DNA from: Polynucleobacter sp. es-MAR-4 | Lineage (GTDB): Bacteria; Pseudomonadota; Gammaproteobacteria; Burkholderiales; Burkholderiaceae | Direction: 5' to 3' | DNA: 64,000 nucleotides | Assembly (NCBI RefSeq): GCF_018882055.1 | Contig: NZ_JACVPF010000001.1 | Location: 248,001 to 312,000 of the forward strand | Shown: piece by piece, positions 8,335 to 17,493 of the stretch | Numbering within the stretch: the stretch's first letter is position 1 | Layout: every line of letters starts with the position of its first letter | Translations under genes and position numbers: made by a program | The notes under the pieces: generated by a model | Told to the model about the DNA's origin: nothing | Seen by the model: the letters and a program-made list of their open reading frames with translations, nothing else | The model's database searches: none

Positions 8335-10530
8335 ATGAGTACAAGTGAAAAAAAGTCAGCGTCGAATTCATCTGCTTCATGGCCGAATGTGCCGGATAGC
8401 AATTTAGATGCCTGGAAAAAATCAGCCCAAAAGTCAGCGCCTAACGGTGATGTTGATAAATTAGGTTGGCAAACGCCAGATGGAATCCATCTCAAGGCTT
8501 TATATACAGCCGAAGATACGGAAGGCCTTCAATACACCCATTCCTTGCCGGGCTTCGAACCTTTCGTACGCGGACCACAAGCAACGATGTACTCAGTACG
8601 TCCATGGACTATTCGTCAATACGCTGGCTTTTCAACTGCAGAAGAATCCAATGCGTTTTATCGCAAGGCTCTCGATGCAGGCGGTCAAGGTGTTTCTGTT
8701 GCCTTTGACTTGGCAACCCATCGTGGCTATGACTCCGATCATCCGCGTGTGACTGGTGATGTTGGAAAAGCAGGTGTTGCCATTGACTCTGTTGAGGATA
8801 TGAAAATTTTGTTCGATGGAATTCCATTGGATAAGGTTTCTGTTTCGATGACGATGAACGGTGCTGTATTGCCAGTATTAGCTGGTTACATTGTTGCCGG
8901 TGAAGAGCAGGGCGTTAAGCAAGAATTGTTATCTGGAACGATTCAGAATGACATTCTGAAAGAGTTCATGGTGCGTAATACTTATATCTATCCACCAGAG
9001 CCTTCCATGCGCATCATCGGTGACATCATTGAATACACCGCTAAGCATATGCCGAAGTTCAACTCGATCTCCATCTCGGGTTATCACATGCAAGAGGCTG
9101 GCGCGAACCAAGTTCTCGAACTCGCTTTCACATTGGCCGATGGTAAAGAGTATGTAAAAACTGCCTTGGCTAAAGGTTTGGACGTTGATGGTTTTGCTGG
9201 TCGTCTTTCATTCTTCTTTGCTATTGGTATGAACTTCTATTTGGAAGTGGCTAAGTTACGTGCTGCACGCCTTTTGTGGTGGCGCATCATGAAGTCCTTT
9301 GAGCCAAAGAATCCAAAGTCACTCATGTTGCGTACGCATTGCCAAACATCGGGTTGGTCTTTAACTGAGCAAGATCCCTATAACAACGTGGTGCGAACAA
9401 CGGTTGAGGCGATGGCTGCAGTATTTGGCGGCACACAATCCTTGCATACGAATTCATTTGATGAAGCGATTGCATTGCCATCCGAATTCTCTAGTCGTAT
9501 CGCTCGCAACACCCAGTTGATCTTGCAAGAAGAAACCCACATCACTAGCGTGATTGATCCATGGGCTGGTTCTTACATGATGGAGAACCTCACTCAAGAG
9601 ATGGCTGATAAGGCCTGGGAGATTATTCAAGAAGTTGACGCTATGGGAGGCATGACTAAGGCTGTTGAAAGTGGTTGGGCTAAGCTGAAGATTGAAGCAG
9701 CAGCCGCTGAAAAACAAGCCAAGATCGATTCCGGCTCCGATGTCATTGTTGGCGTGAATAAATACAAGCTCGGCAAGGAAGATTTGGTTGATGTCTTGAT
9801 GATCGATAACGACAAGGTTCGTGAAAGCCAAGTTGCGCGATTAAAAGATATTAAGGCGAAGCGCGACTCCAAAAAAGTCGAAGCCGCATTAGTGGCATTA
9901 ACTAAGGCTGCAGAAGAAAACACCGGCAACTTATTAGAGTTGGCTGTGCAGGCGATTCGTTTGCGCGCTACCGTTGGCGAAGTTTCTGATGCATTAGAAA
10001 AAGTTTACGGGCGCCATCGCGCCGATACTCAAAAGGTGACCGGTGTGTATGCAGCTGCTTATGACTCAGCAGAAGGCTGGGAAAAATTGAAGGTTGAGAT
10101 TGCTGATTTTGCAAATGACTTTGGTCGCCGCCCACGCGTGATGATCGCCAAGCTTGGTCAAGATGGTCATGATCGCGGCGCTAAAGTGGTTGCAACTGCC
10201 TTCGCTGACTTGGGCTTTGACGTAGATATTGGACCTTTGTTCCAAACTCCGGAGGAGTGCGCTCGTCAAGCGATTGAGAATGATGTCCATGCTTTAGGAA
10301 TCTCTACTTTGGCTGCAGGGCATAAGACTTTGGTGCCAGCCATCATTGCTGAGTTGAAAAAGCAGGGCGCTGACGACATCATTGTTTTCGTGGGAGGAGT
10401 AATTCCAAGGCAAGACTACGACTTCTTGTATGAGGCTGGTGTGAAGGGTATTTATGGTCCAGGCACTCCAATTCCAGCATCAGCGAAAGATGTACTTGAG
10501 CAGATTCGTAAATCTGTAAAGCCTGATTAA
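8335..10530 (+). CDS. scpA: Methylmalonyl-CoA mutase
   Basis: This adenosylcobalamin-dependent enzyme converts (R)-methylmalonyl-CoA to succinyl-CoA. At 731 aa it is the long single-chain type like E. coli ScpA. The N-terminal TIM barrel contains the substrate segment [21 protein letters not shown]. The C-terminal B12-binding domain carries the base-off motif DGHDRG, with cobalt-ligand His612, followed by GISTLAAGH and FVGGVIP. The N-terminal 30 residues are low-complexity and rich in Ser/Lys. The start has a GGGAGTG ribosome-binding site. It leads an operon with its GTPase chaperone and propionyl-CoA carboxylase, so propionyl-CoA from odd-chain or branched substrates enters the TCA cycle here. 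A cobalamin supply is needed; no B12 riboswitch was seen in the 96-bp leader. Confidence 0.96.
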   Translation: MSTSEKKSASNSSASWPNVPDSNLDAWKKSAQKSAPNGDVDKLGWQTPDGIHLKALYTAEDTEGLQYTHSLPGFEPFVRGPQATMYSVRPWTIRQYAGFSTAEESNAFYRKALDAGGQGVSVAFDLATHRGYDSDHPRVTGDVGKAGVAIDSVEDMKILFDGIPLDKVSVSMTMNGAVLPVLAGYIVAGEEQGVKQELLSGTIQNDILKEFMVRNTYIYPPEPSMRIIGDIIEYTAKHMPKFNSISISGYHMQEAGANQVLELAFTLADGKEYVKTALAKGLDVDGFAGRLSFFFAIGMNFYLEVAKLRAARLLWWRIMKSFEPKNPKSLMLRTHCQTSGWSLTEQDPYNNVVRTTVEAMAAVFGGTQSLHTNSFDEAIALPSEFSSRIARNTQLILQEETHITSVIDPWAGSYMMENLTQEMADKAWEIIQEVDAMGGMTKAVESGWAKLKIEAAAAEKQAKIDSGSDVIVGVNKYKLGKEDLVDVLMIDNDKVRESQVARLKDIKAKRDSKKVEAALVALTKAAEENTGNLLELAVQAIRLRATVGEVSDALEKVYGRHRADTQKVTGVYAAAYDSAEGWEKLKVEIADFANDFGRRPRVMIAKLGQDGHDRGAKVVATAFADLGFDVDIGPLFQTPEECARQAIENDVHALGISTLAAGHKTLVPAIIAELKKQGADDIIVFVGGVIPRQDYDFLYEAGVKGIYGPGTPIPASAKDVLEQIRKSVKPD

Positions 10531-10552
10531 TTCATAGATCGAAGACATCAGC

Positions 10553-11578
10553 ATGCTCAATGCAGTTGACCAAGCTTTAGTGAATGATCTCACTGCTGCA
10601 CCTTCATCGGCGCAGCGTAGGGCCTTGGCCAAGATCATTACCTTGCTTGAGTCTACTCGTATGGATCATCGTAAGCGAGCCGATGAGGTTCTAAATACCT
10701 TGCTGCCAAAGACTGGTAAGTCATTCCGTTTGGGCATCTCAGGCGTACCCGGCGTTGGTAAGTCCACCCTCATCGAGACTCTGGGTTTGTATCTCATCGA
10801 AAAAGGTCATCGTGTCGCTGTTTTAGCCATTGACCCTTCCTCAAGCCTATCTGGCGGATCTATTTTGGGGGATAAGACGCGTATGGAAAAGTTATCCGTT
10901 CTGGATAACGCGTTTATTCGTCCAAGTCCCTCATCTTGCACATTAGGTGGTGTAGCCGAAAAAACACGTGAGGCAATGTTGGTTGCTGAAGCGGCAGGAT
11001 TTGACGTTGTGATTGTCGAAACCGTCGGTGTAGGTCAAAGCGAAATTGCTGTTGCGGGTATGACTGATATGTTTTTGCTATTGCAGTTACCGAATGCAGG
11101 CGATGATTTACAGGCGATTAAAAAGGGCGTCATGGAGATTGCCGATCTGATTGTGATCAACAAGGTTGATATCGATCCAGACACAGCCATGCGAGCCCAA
11201 TTATTTATTACCAGCTCTTTGCGTTTATTGGGCTTTCAGGGAAATCCTGATCACGCTTCCCACAATCAAGAGTATTGGCATCCTACAGTGATGACCTTAA
11301 GTGCCCTAGAAGGTAATGGCGTACCTGAGTTATGGGAAAAAATTCTGCATTTTCAGAAACTGCAAAACGCAAATGGCCAGCTACAGTCTCGCCGCAAGCA
11401 ACAAGCGGGCTCCTGGATGTGGGATCGAATTGATGCAGGCCTTAAGAACGCATTTCAGAATCACCCAGCAGTACAAGCACTTTTGCCTGGCCTGAGTGCC
11501 GAGGTAAATGAAGGAACCATGGCCGCTTCTGTTGCTGCGAGACGTTTACTCGAAGCAATGGGACACGAATTTTTCTAA
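10553..11578 (+). CDS. meaB: Methylmalonyl-CoA mutase-associated GTPase
   Basis: This 341-aa G3E-family P-loop GTPase (MeaB/ArgK) protects and reloads methylmalonyl-CoA mutase with intact cofactor. Walker A is GVPGVGKST at residues 64-72, the switch/base segment IDPSSSLSGGSILGDKTRM is typical of MeaB, VETVGVGQSE supplies the G3-like region and NKVD the guanine-specific motif. It starts 22 bp after the mutase gene and is followed 9 bp later by the carboxylase beta gene. The older name ArgK (an arginine transport kinase) is now regarded as a misassignment for this family. Confidence 0.95.
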   Translation: MLNAVDQALVNDLTAAPSSAQRRALAKIITLLESTRMDHRKRADEVLNTLLPKTGKSFRLGISGVPGVGKSTLIETLGLYLIEKGHRVAVLAIDPSSSLSGGSILGDKTRMEKLSVLDNAFIRPSPSSCTLGGVAEKTREAMLVAEAAGFDVVIVETVGVGQSEIAVAGMTDMFLLLQLPNAGDDLQAIKKGVMEIADLIVINKVDIDPDTAMRAQLFITSSLRLLGFQGNPDHASHNQEYWHPTVMTLSALEGNGVPELWEKILHFQKLQNANGQLQSRRKQQAGSWMWDRIDAGLKNAFQNHPAVQALLPGLSAEVNEGTMAASVAARRLLEAMGHEFF

Positions 11579-11587
11579 GGAGTAGTT

Positions 11588-13120
11588 ATGAAGGAAATCA
11601 TTCAACAGCTTGAAGCAAAGCGTGAGCTTGCCAGATTAGGTGGCGGGCAAAAGCGTATTGCTGCTCAACATTCCAAAGGTAAGTTAACGGCTCGCGAGCG
11701 TATTGAGCTCTTGCTAGATGCCGGTACTTTTGAAGAGTGGGATATGTTCGTTGAGCATCGTTGCTATGACTTTGGCATGGCCGATCAAACTGTCCCAGGC
11801 GATGGCGTTGTTACTGGTTACGGCATGATTAATGGCCGTTTAGTTTTTGTATTCTCACAAGACTTTACGGTCTTGGGTGGCTCTTTATCTGAGGCTCACG
11901 CTGAGAAGATTTGCAAGATCATGGATCAAGCCCTTAAAGTAGGCGCCCCAGTGATTGGTCTCAATGACTCTGGCGGCGCTCGTATTCAAGAGGGTGTTGC
12001 CTCATTAGGCGGCTATGCTGAAATTTTCCAGCGTAATGTCACTGCCTCTGGCGTTATCCCACAAATATCCTTAATCATGGGGCCATCAGCTGGTGGTGCT
12101 GTTTACTCTCCAGCGTTAACGGATTTCATCTTCATGGTGAAAGATAGCTCCTACATGTTTGTTACCGGGCCAGAAGTGGTTAAGACGGTGACGCATGAGG
12201 ATGTCACTGCAGAAGAGTTGGGTGGAGCAGTAACGCACTCGACTATTTCAGGCGTATGTGATTTGGCTTTTGATAATGATGTTGATGCCATCATGATGCT
12301 CCGTCGCTTCTTTAATTATCTCCCTTTATCAAACCGCGAAAAGCCACCAACCATCAATGGTGCGCAACGCACTGAAGAGCCTGATTTTTCTCTCGATACA
12401 TTGGTGCCAAGCAATCCGAATCAACCTTACGATATGAAAGAGTTGATCGGCAAGATTGTTGATGATGGTGAGTTCTTTGAGTTGCAGCCTGATTATGCAA
12501 AGAATATATTGATCGGTTTTGCACGTATGGAAGGTCGCTCCATCGGTATCGTAGCTAATCAGCCTTTGGTGCTAGCAGGCTGTTTAGATATCAAGGCATC
12601 TATTAAGGCGGCTCGTTTTGTTCGCTTCTGCGATGCCTTCAATATTCCAGTTGTGACTTTGGTTGACGTACCTGGATTTATGCCTGGTACATCGCAAGAA
12701 TATGGCGGCATTATTAAGCATGGCGCGAAGTTGTTGTACGCCTATGCGGATTGCACTGTTCCTAAAGTAACCTTGATTACACGTAAGGCCTACGGCGGTG
12801 CCTATGACGTGATGGCTTCCAAACATCTCCGTGGCGATGTGAACTTTGCCTGGCCTTCTGCAGAAATTGCAGTAATGGGGCCTAAGGGCGCTGTTGAAAT
12901 TATTTTCCGTGAAGAAAAATCTGACCCGGCAAAAATTGCTGCTCGTGAAGCAGAATACAAAGCGAAGTTTGCAAATCCATTTGTAGCGGGTCGACGTGGC
13001 TACATTGATGATGTGATCTTGCCGCATGAGACACGCAAGCGTATCTCACGTTCTTTGGCAATGCTCAAAGACAAAGAGCTCACAAACCCACCGCGTAAAC
13101 ACGGCAATATTCCTCTTTAA
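11588..13120 (+). CDS. pccB: Propionyl-CoA carboxylase, beta (carboxyltransferase) subunit
   Basis: This 510-aa carboxyltransferase moves CO2 from carboxybiotin to propionyl-CoA. It shows the two crotonase-fold halves typical of acyl-CoA carboxylase beta chains: an N-terminal half with [13 protein letters not shown] and [13 protein letters not shown], which forms an oxyanion site, and a C-terminal half with [13 protein letters not shown] and [11 protein letters not shown], which forms the second. The GGQKRI and [10 protein letters not shown] segments near the N-terminus are standard. The GGAGTAG ribosome-binding site starts nine bases before the ATG. The mutase and alpha-subunit neighbours make propionyl-CoA the likely substrate rather than methylcrotonyl- or acetyl-CoA. 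Confidence 0.94.
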   Translation: MKEIIQQLEAKRELARLGGGQKRIAAQHSKGKLTARERIELLLDAGTFEEWDMFVEHRCYDFGMADQTVPGDGVVTGYGMINGRLVFVFSQDFTVLGGSLSEAHAEKICKIMDQALKVGAPVIGLNDSGGARIQEGVASLGGYAEIFQRNVTASGVIPQISLIMGPSAGGAVYSPALTDFIFMVKDSSYMFVTGPEVVKTVTHEDVTAEELGGAVTHSTISGVCDLAFDNDVDAIMMLRRFFNYLPLSNREKPPTINGAQRTEEPDFSLDTLVPSNPNQPYDMKELIGKIVDDGEFFELQPDYAKNILIGFARMEGRSIGIVANQPLVLAGCLDIKASIKAARFVRFCDAFNIPVVTLVDVPGFMPGTSQEYGGIIKHGAKLLYAYADCTVPKVTLITRKAYGGAYDVMASKHLRGDVNFAWPSAEIAVMGPKGAVEIIFREEKSDPAKIAAREAEYKAKFANPFVAGRRGYIDDVILPHETRKRISRSLAMLKDKELTNPPRKHGNIPL

Positions 13121-13134
13121 GGCGCCGATCAACT

Positions 13135-15171
13135 ATGACTACGAAAATGTTTAAGAAAATTTTAATTGCTAACCGCGGTGAGATTGCGTGCCGCGTGATG
13201 AAGACTGCCAAGAAGATGGGCATCAAGACAGTTGCCGTCTATTCAGAAGCGGACAAAGAGGCGCGCCATGTCCAAATGGCTGATGAGGCTATTTGCATCG
13301 GGCCAGCACCTTCACGCGAATCTTATTTAGTAATGGATCGCATCATTCAGGCCTGCAAGGACACTGGCGCCGAAGCGGTTCACCCCGGTTATGGCTTCTT
13401 GTCGGAGAACGAGCAATTTGCACGTCGCTGTGAAGAAGAGGGCATTGTATTTATTGGACCAAAGCATCAGTCTATTGCGGCTATGGGCGACAAGATCGCC
13501 TCGAAAAAGCTGGCTCTTGAGGCTAAGGTTAATACTATTCCTGGCTACAACGAAGCGATTGATACAACTGAAGAAGCGGTCAAGATTGCCCAAGGTATCG
13601 GTTACCCGGTGATGATTAAGGCGTCTGCAGGCGGCGGTGGCAAAGGCTTGCGTGTTGCATTTAATGATAAAGAGGCTGCCGAAGGTTTTGCTGCTTGTAA
13701 AACAGAGGCGATGAATAGCTTTGGTGATGATCGTATCTTCATTGAGAAGTTTGTTGAAGGGCCGCGCCATATCGAGATTCAGGTACTAGGTGATTCGCAC
13801 GGCAATGTTGTCTACTTGGGTGAGCGGGATTGCTCTATTCAGCGACGCCACCAAAAAGTCATTGAAGAAGCTCCATCCCCATTCATTGATCCAGCTACAC
13901 GTAAGGCAATGGGTGAGCAAGCTGTTGCTTTGGCAAAAGCTGTGAACTATCAATCTGCGGGTACCGTTGAGTTTGTAGTTGGTAAAGATAAATCTTTCTA
14001 CTTCCTCGAAATGAATACCCGCTTGCAAGTAGAGCATCCTGTTACCGAGGGTATTACTGGGCTTGATTTGGTTGAACAGATGATTCGCGTTGCTGCTGGT
14101 GAGAAGCTGGCATTTAAACAAGAAGATATCAAGCTAGATGGTTGGTCAATGGAGTGCCGCATCAATGCGGATGATCCATTCCGCAACTTCTTGCCATCGA
14201 CTGGTCGTCTAGTGAAATACCGTCCACCAGAAGAGTTGGATGGTGTACGTGTAGATACCGGTGTATATGAGGGTGGCGAGATACCGATGTATTACGACTC
14301 CATGATTGCCAAGTTAATCGTACATGGCAAGGATCGTACGGAAGCTATCGAAAAAATGCGCGCTGCATTGAATGATTTTGTGATTCGTGGCATTCATTCG
14401 AATATTCCTTTCCAGGCAGCGCTTTTGCAGCATCCGCGCTTTGTATCCGGCGACTTCACCACCGGCTTTATTGCTGAAGAGTATCCGGATGGCTTTAAAA
14501 AGGATTCTGTTCAGCCAGCTGATCCTAAGCGCTTAGCTGCCTTGGCGGCATTCATGCGCTATCGCTATCTTGAGCATATTCAAATGATCGATGGTCAATT
14601 AGCCGGTCATGAGATGACAATTGCCAATAAGTTTGTTGTCGTTACTGGATCACGTGTTGGATCAAGCGAAGAGATGAAAGAAGTCCCTGTCCGTGTTGAT
14701 CTAAAAGAAGGCGTGTACTCTGTCTACATTGAGGAGGGTGGCGATGTTAGTCGCTACAACATCGTTAGCGCTTGGCGACCAGGCGAGCTTTGCTTGCACG
14801 CAACTATCAATGGTACCCATAAGATCACGGCTCAAGTAGAGCGTAAGGGTGTGAAATACGCTCTAGTCTTAGATGGTGCCCACTACGAGTGCATGGTCTT
14901 GAGCCCATTAGGTGCAGAACTTCAGCGTCGCATGCTGGTTAAGGTTCCACCAGATACTTCTAAATTGGTGATGTCACCAATGCCTGGCCTTTTGACCAAT
15001 ATTTCTGTAAAAGTTGGCGAGGCAGTAACGGCTGGCCAGAAATTGGCTGCTATCGAGGCAATGAAAATGGAAAACACACTCGTTGCTGCACAAGACGGCG
15101 TGGTTGCCGAAATCTGTGCCAATGTTGGTGAAAGCTTGGCGGTTGATCAATTGATCATTCGCTTTGAATAA
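13135..15171 (+). CDS. pccA: Propionyl-CoA carboxylase, alpha (biotin carboxylase / biotin carrier) subunit
   Basis: This 678-aa protein carries an N-terminal biotin carboxylase with ATP-grasp ([14 protein letters not shown] at the start, the Gly-rich loop [27 protein letters not shown]), a linker domain, and a C-terminal biotinyl domain with EAMKMEN, where Lys644 is the biotinylation site. The length matches bacterial PccA. An alternative start is the in-frame Met seven codons from the annotated one ([11 protein letters not shown]), which is closer to many homologues. It follows pccB by 14 bp in the same operon. Biotin attachment requires BirA encoded elsewhere. Confidence 0.94.
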   Translation: MTTKMFKKILIANRGEIACRVMKTAKKMGIKTVAVYSEADKEARHVQMADEAICIGPAPSRESYLVMDRIIQACKDTGAEAVHPGYGFLSENEQFARRCEEEGIVFIGPKHQSIAAMGDKIASKKLALEAKVNTIPGYNEAIDTTEEAVKIAQGIGYPVMIKASAGGGGKGLRVAFNDKEAAEGFAACKTEAMNSFGDDRIFIEKFVEGPRHIEIQVLGDSHGNVVYLGERDCSIQRRHQKVIEEAPSPFIDPATRKAMGEQAVALAKAVNYQSAGTVEFVVGKDKSFYFLEMNTRLQVEHPVTEGITGLDLVEQMIRVAAGEKLAFKQEDIKLDGWSMECRINADDPFRNFLPSTGRLVKYRPPEELDGVRVDTGVYEGGEIPMYYDSMIAKLIVHGKDRTEAIEKMRAALNDFVIRGIHSNIPFQAALLQHPRFVSGDFTTGFIAEEYPDGFKKDSVQPADPKRLAALAAFMRYRYLEHIQMIDGQLAGHEMTIANKFVVVTGSRVGSSEEMKEVPVRVDLKEGVYSVYIEEGGDVSRYNIVSAWRPGELCLHATINGTHKITAQVERKGVKYALVLDGAHYECMVLSPLGAELQRRMLVKVPPDTSKLVMSPMPGLLTNISVKVGEAVTAGQKLAAIEAMKMENTLVAAQDGVVAEICANVGESLAVDQLIIRFE

Positions 15172-15179
15172 GGCTTGCC

Positions 15180-15644
15180 ATGACTAAACCATTCAAAATA
15201 TTGGGGATTCAGCAAGTCGCTATTGGCGGGGAGAATAAAGATCGCCTCCGCAAGCTTTGGGTTGAGTTGTTAGGCTTTGAATACAAGAGCACTTTTGTCT
15301 CTGAGCGTGAAAACGTAGATGAAGATATTTGTGCTATCGGCAAGGGTGCTCACGAAATTGAGGTAGATCTCATGCAGCCCTTTGATATTGAAAAGAAGCC
15401 TGCAGTCCATCAAACCCCTTTAAACCACATTGGCTTGTGGGTTAATGATCTTCCCAAGGCCGTTGAGTGGTTATCTGCACAGGGCCTGCGCTTTGCCCCA
15501 GGCGGAATTCGTAAGGGTGCAGCTGGATATGACATTACCTTTGTGCACCCTAAAGGGAATGAAGAATTTCCCTTCTGCGGTGAGGGCGTCTTGATTGAAC
15601 TAGTTCAGGCGCCACCAGATATCATTGCGGGTCTGAGTTCATAA
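15180..15644 (+). CDS. VOC-family protein, methylmalonyl-CoA epimerase-like
   Basis: This 154-aa protein has two beta-alpha-beta-beta-beta repeats of the vicinal oxygen chelate fold. As the last gene of the propionyl-CoA operon it most likely interconverts (S)- and (R)-methylmalonyl-CoA, the step needed between carboxylase and mutase. Three of the four expected metal-ligand positions look plausible (an acidic/polar residue in EIEVDLMQP, His in PLNHIGLWV, Glu in VLIELVQ). The first, usually His in an IDHVAIAV-type strand, is Gln12 here (IQQVAIGG). The enzyme may tolerate Gln as ligand or may have drifted to another lactoylglutathione-lyase-like role. The assignment is supported mainly by the operon and overall fold. 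Confidence 0.78.
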   Translation: MTKPFKILGIQQVAIGGENKDRLRKLWVELLGFEYKSTFVSERENVDEDICAIGKGAHEIEVDLMQPFDIEKKPAVHQTPLNHIGLWVNDLPKAVEWLSAQGLRFAPGGIRKGAAGYDITFVHPKGNEEFPFCGEGVLIELVQAPPDIIAGLSS

Positions 15645-15662
15645 GAAGTAAGAGAGTCCAAA

Positions 15663-16385
15663 TTGACCCGTATATTGGCCATCGACACCTCCTCGGCTTG
15701 GTGTTCGGTGGCCTTGTCTTTACCTAATGCTGTGCCTTTAGTTCGCCACCAAAAAGTGTCGGCTGGCGCTAGCCAGCTCATCCTACCTTGGGTTGAAGAG
15801 TTGTTATCTGAAGCAGCCATCAAGCTCTCATCCCTAGACGCAATTGCAATTGGTAATGGTCCAGGAGCCTTTACAGGGGTTCGCTTAGGTGTGGCTGTTG
15901 TCCAGGGCTTGGCGATAGCAGCCAAGCTGCCTGTGATAGCTGTAGCAAGTCTGGATGCGATTGCCAGTCGGCTCGTGTTAACACCCGCATATATTTCGTC
16001 AGGCGCCCAATCATTTGTTGTGGCTATTGATGCTCGTATGGGTGAGGTGTATTGGGCCAACTATAAGAAGGCTGATAATCAATTGCCTGAACGTCAAGGC
16101 GAAATTCATCTAACAACTCCAGAGGAAATTGAACTTAAAAATATTGATTTTCTGGCTGGTAGTGCGATTCCGGAGTTTGGTGATCGTGTGTTTACCTCCA
16201 TCCCGAATTCATTGCCAAGCTCCCATCTAGATTCTGCAATAGGAGTTGATGCGTTAGGGGTTTTAGCTTGCGCTCAGGATATGTGGAGCAAGGGGTTGCA
16301 ACAAGACGTACATCTTCTAGAGCCGCTCTATATTCGCAACAAGGTAGCCTTAACATCTGCGGAGCGCAGTCAACAACATGGCTGA
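15663..16385 (+). CDS. tsaB: tRNA t6A37 biosynthesis protein TsaB
   Basis: TsaB is the non-catalytic partner of TsaD in making N6-threonylcarbamoyladenosine in ANN-decoding tRNAs. This 240-aa protein has the ASKHA-fold start ILAIDTSSAWCSVAL and the signature IAIGNGPGAFTGVRLGVAVVQGLA. The start codon is a TTG at 15663, with a weak AAGAGAG purine tract upstream; no ATG precedes the conserved ILAIDTS strand, so the TTG is needed. It overlaps rimI by 8 bp, an arrangement common in proteobacteria. Confidence 0.93.
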   Translation: MTRILAIDTSSAWCSVALSLPNAVPLVRHQKVSAGASQLILPWVEELLSEAAIKLSSLDAIAIGNGPGAFTGVRLGVAVVQGLAIAAKLPVIAVASLDAIASRLVLTPAYISSGAQSFVVAIDARMGEVYWANYKKADNQLPERQGEIHLTTPEEIELKNIDFLAGSAIPEFGDRVFTSIPNSLPSSHLDSAIGVDALGVLACAQDMWSKGLQQDVHLLEPLYIRNKVALTSAERSQQHG

Positions 16386-16923
16386 CAATATCGAATCTTT
16401 GGGCTCTCGAACAGAGGGCGTATCAGAGCTTTCGTTTCTACCTATGACGGTGGCAGACTTGGATTCAGTTTTGGCGATCGAATCTGTCTCACATATTCAT
16501 CCTTGGACAAAAGGTAACTTCTCTGATTCACTCGCTGCTGGTCATTGGGCCTATTGCGTTAGGCCGCAATTATCAGACGCAGTAAAAGGTAGCTATCTCG
16601 ACCCAGAGGTTCTGTGGGCATACTGCATCTTGTTTCCAGCAGTAGATGAGTTGCATCTACTGAATATCACCGTTTCCCCTAAATTGCGTCGCCTAGGCAT
16701 TGGCGTAAAAATGATGACTGCAATCGAGGGCGTTGCTGCACAACAAAATATGCCTCGAATTATTCTTGAGGTTCGCCCCAGCAATGAAGCCGCCTTAAAA
16801 CTTTATCAAAGCCTAGGGTACGAGCAAATTGGCGTACGTAAAAACTATTACCCAGTTGATGTGGCAAGTGGATTGCGAGAAGATGCCCTGGTTTTGGCTA
16901 AATCGATTAAGCTTGAGGCATGA
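16378..16923 (+). CDS. rimI: Ribosomal-protein-alanine N-acetyltransferase
   Basis: RimI is a GNAT acetyltransferase that modifies the N-terminal alanine of ribosomal protein S18. This 181-aa copy contains the acetyl-CoA-binding loop LRRLGIGVKMM (Q/RxxGxG/A motif) and the typical C-terminal ILEVRPSNEAALKLYQSLGYEQIGVRKNYYP. It is somewhat longer than E. coli RimI (148 aa) because of an N-terminal extension and an insertion before the core strands. It overlaps tsaB by 8 bp and the next gene by 4 bp (ATGA), so the three genes are co-translated. Confidence 0.92.
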   Translation: MADNIESLGSRTEGVSELSFLPMTVADLDSVLAIESVSHIHPWTKGNFSDSLAAGHWAYCVRPQLSDAVKGSYLDPEVLWAYCILFPAVDELHLLNITVSPKLRRLGIGVKMMTAIEGVAAQQNMPRIILEVRPSNEAALKLYQSLGYEQIGVRKNYYPVDVASGLREDALVLAKSIKLEA

Positions 16924-17480
16924 ATATGAGTACAAATTCTGCCTTTCTTAAAGAGATGGGTATTACTGAGTGGACTTCGCGAGATTCTGCTTCTGGGCGT
17001 TCTCAAACAGTGGCTGCGGCTGAAGCATCATCTCATCAAGCTGATCCTATGGTCACTACATCACCAGTTGTTGTAGAAGATCAGGTGAGAGTTTCTGCGG
17101 GATTGTGGTGGTTTTTTGGTAATAAACCCCAAGGTGAAGCAGAAGTACTATTTCAAAATATCATTCGTGTGCTTGGCTTAAGCCCCCAAGAGTGGTCCTG
17201 GAAAAATCCTGCGGAAAAGTTAAATCCTGAACTATTGCCACAAGATGGAACGCCTATAGTTGCCATGGCCTTTGGTGGTCCAGTCGCTCAAAAATTATCA
17301 GGTGAGCGAGATGCACTCCCACAGCTTCGAGAAACCGTCTTGGCAATCAATGCTGATGGTGCTGAGGATCTTCCGCTGATTGCTACTTTTGAATTCAATC
17401 ATTTGCTAGCGAAGCCAAAAGATAAAGCGCTATTTTGGCAGGATCTATTGCTTGCTAAATCGGTATTGCAAAATATCTAA
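16920..17480 (+). CDS. Catalytically degenerate uracil-DNA-glycosylase-fold protein, candidate DNA polymerase III psi (HolD) subunit
   Basis: This 186-aa protein has no cysteine. Its C-terminal half aligns by eye with family-4 uracil-DNA glycosylases: AMAFGGPVAQKLSG (residues 115-128) for the ALGRFAAQ-LLG strand, and LPLIATFEFNHLLAKPKDKALFWQDLLLAK (151-180) for the VVTYHPAYLLR-P-DKA-AW-DL segment. The catalytic His-Pro is replaced by Glu-Phe and no Fe-S cysteines remain, so glycosylase activity is unlikely. The N-terminus, FLKEMGITEWTSRD, resembles the clamp-loader-binding peptide of E. coli psi (LQQLGITQWSLRR), and VLGLSPQEWSW...LLPQ resembles a later psi segment. HolD is adjacent to rimI in gammaproteobacteria. 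The start at 16920 gives a 4-bp overlap with rimI; ATG 16926 is the alternative. Confidence 0.6.
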   Translation: MNMSTNSAFLKEMGITEWTSRDSASGRSQTVAAAEASSHQADPMVTTSPVVVEDQVRVSAGLWWFFGNKPQGEAEVLFQNIIRVLGLSPQEWSWKNPAEKLNPELLPQDGTPIVAMAFGGPVAQKLSGERDALPQLRETVLAINADGAEDLPLIATFEFNHLLAKPKDKALFWQDLLLAKSVLQNI

Positions 17481-17493
17481 GCTTTGCGCTTAG
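17469..17493 (-). terminator. Weak minus-strand terminator spanning two stop codons
   Basis: A 6-bp stem (CTAAGC / GCTTAG) with a 5-nt loop covers the stop codons of both convergent genes, and reading on the minus strand it is followed by ATATTTT. It could end lplT transcription inside the HolD-like gene. The stem is short, so confidence is low. Confidence 0.4.

Noticed and set aside
12584-13027. 147-codon minus-strand open frame opposite pccB
   Set aside because: It is antisense to strongly conserved carboxyltransferase sequence, has no recognisable domain, and is typical of a shadow frame. The same applies to 13327-13770, 40100-40621 and 30813-31166.
16920-17480. Annotation as an active uracil-DNA glycosylase
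   Set aside because: The catalytic His-Pro motif and the Fe-S cysteines are absent, so activity cannot be supported despite the similar fold.
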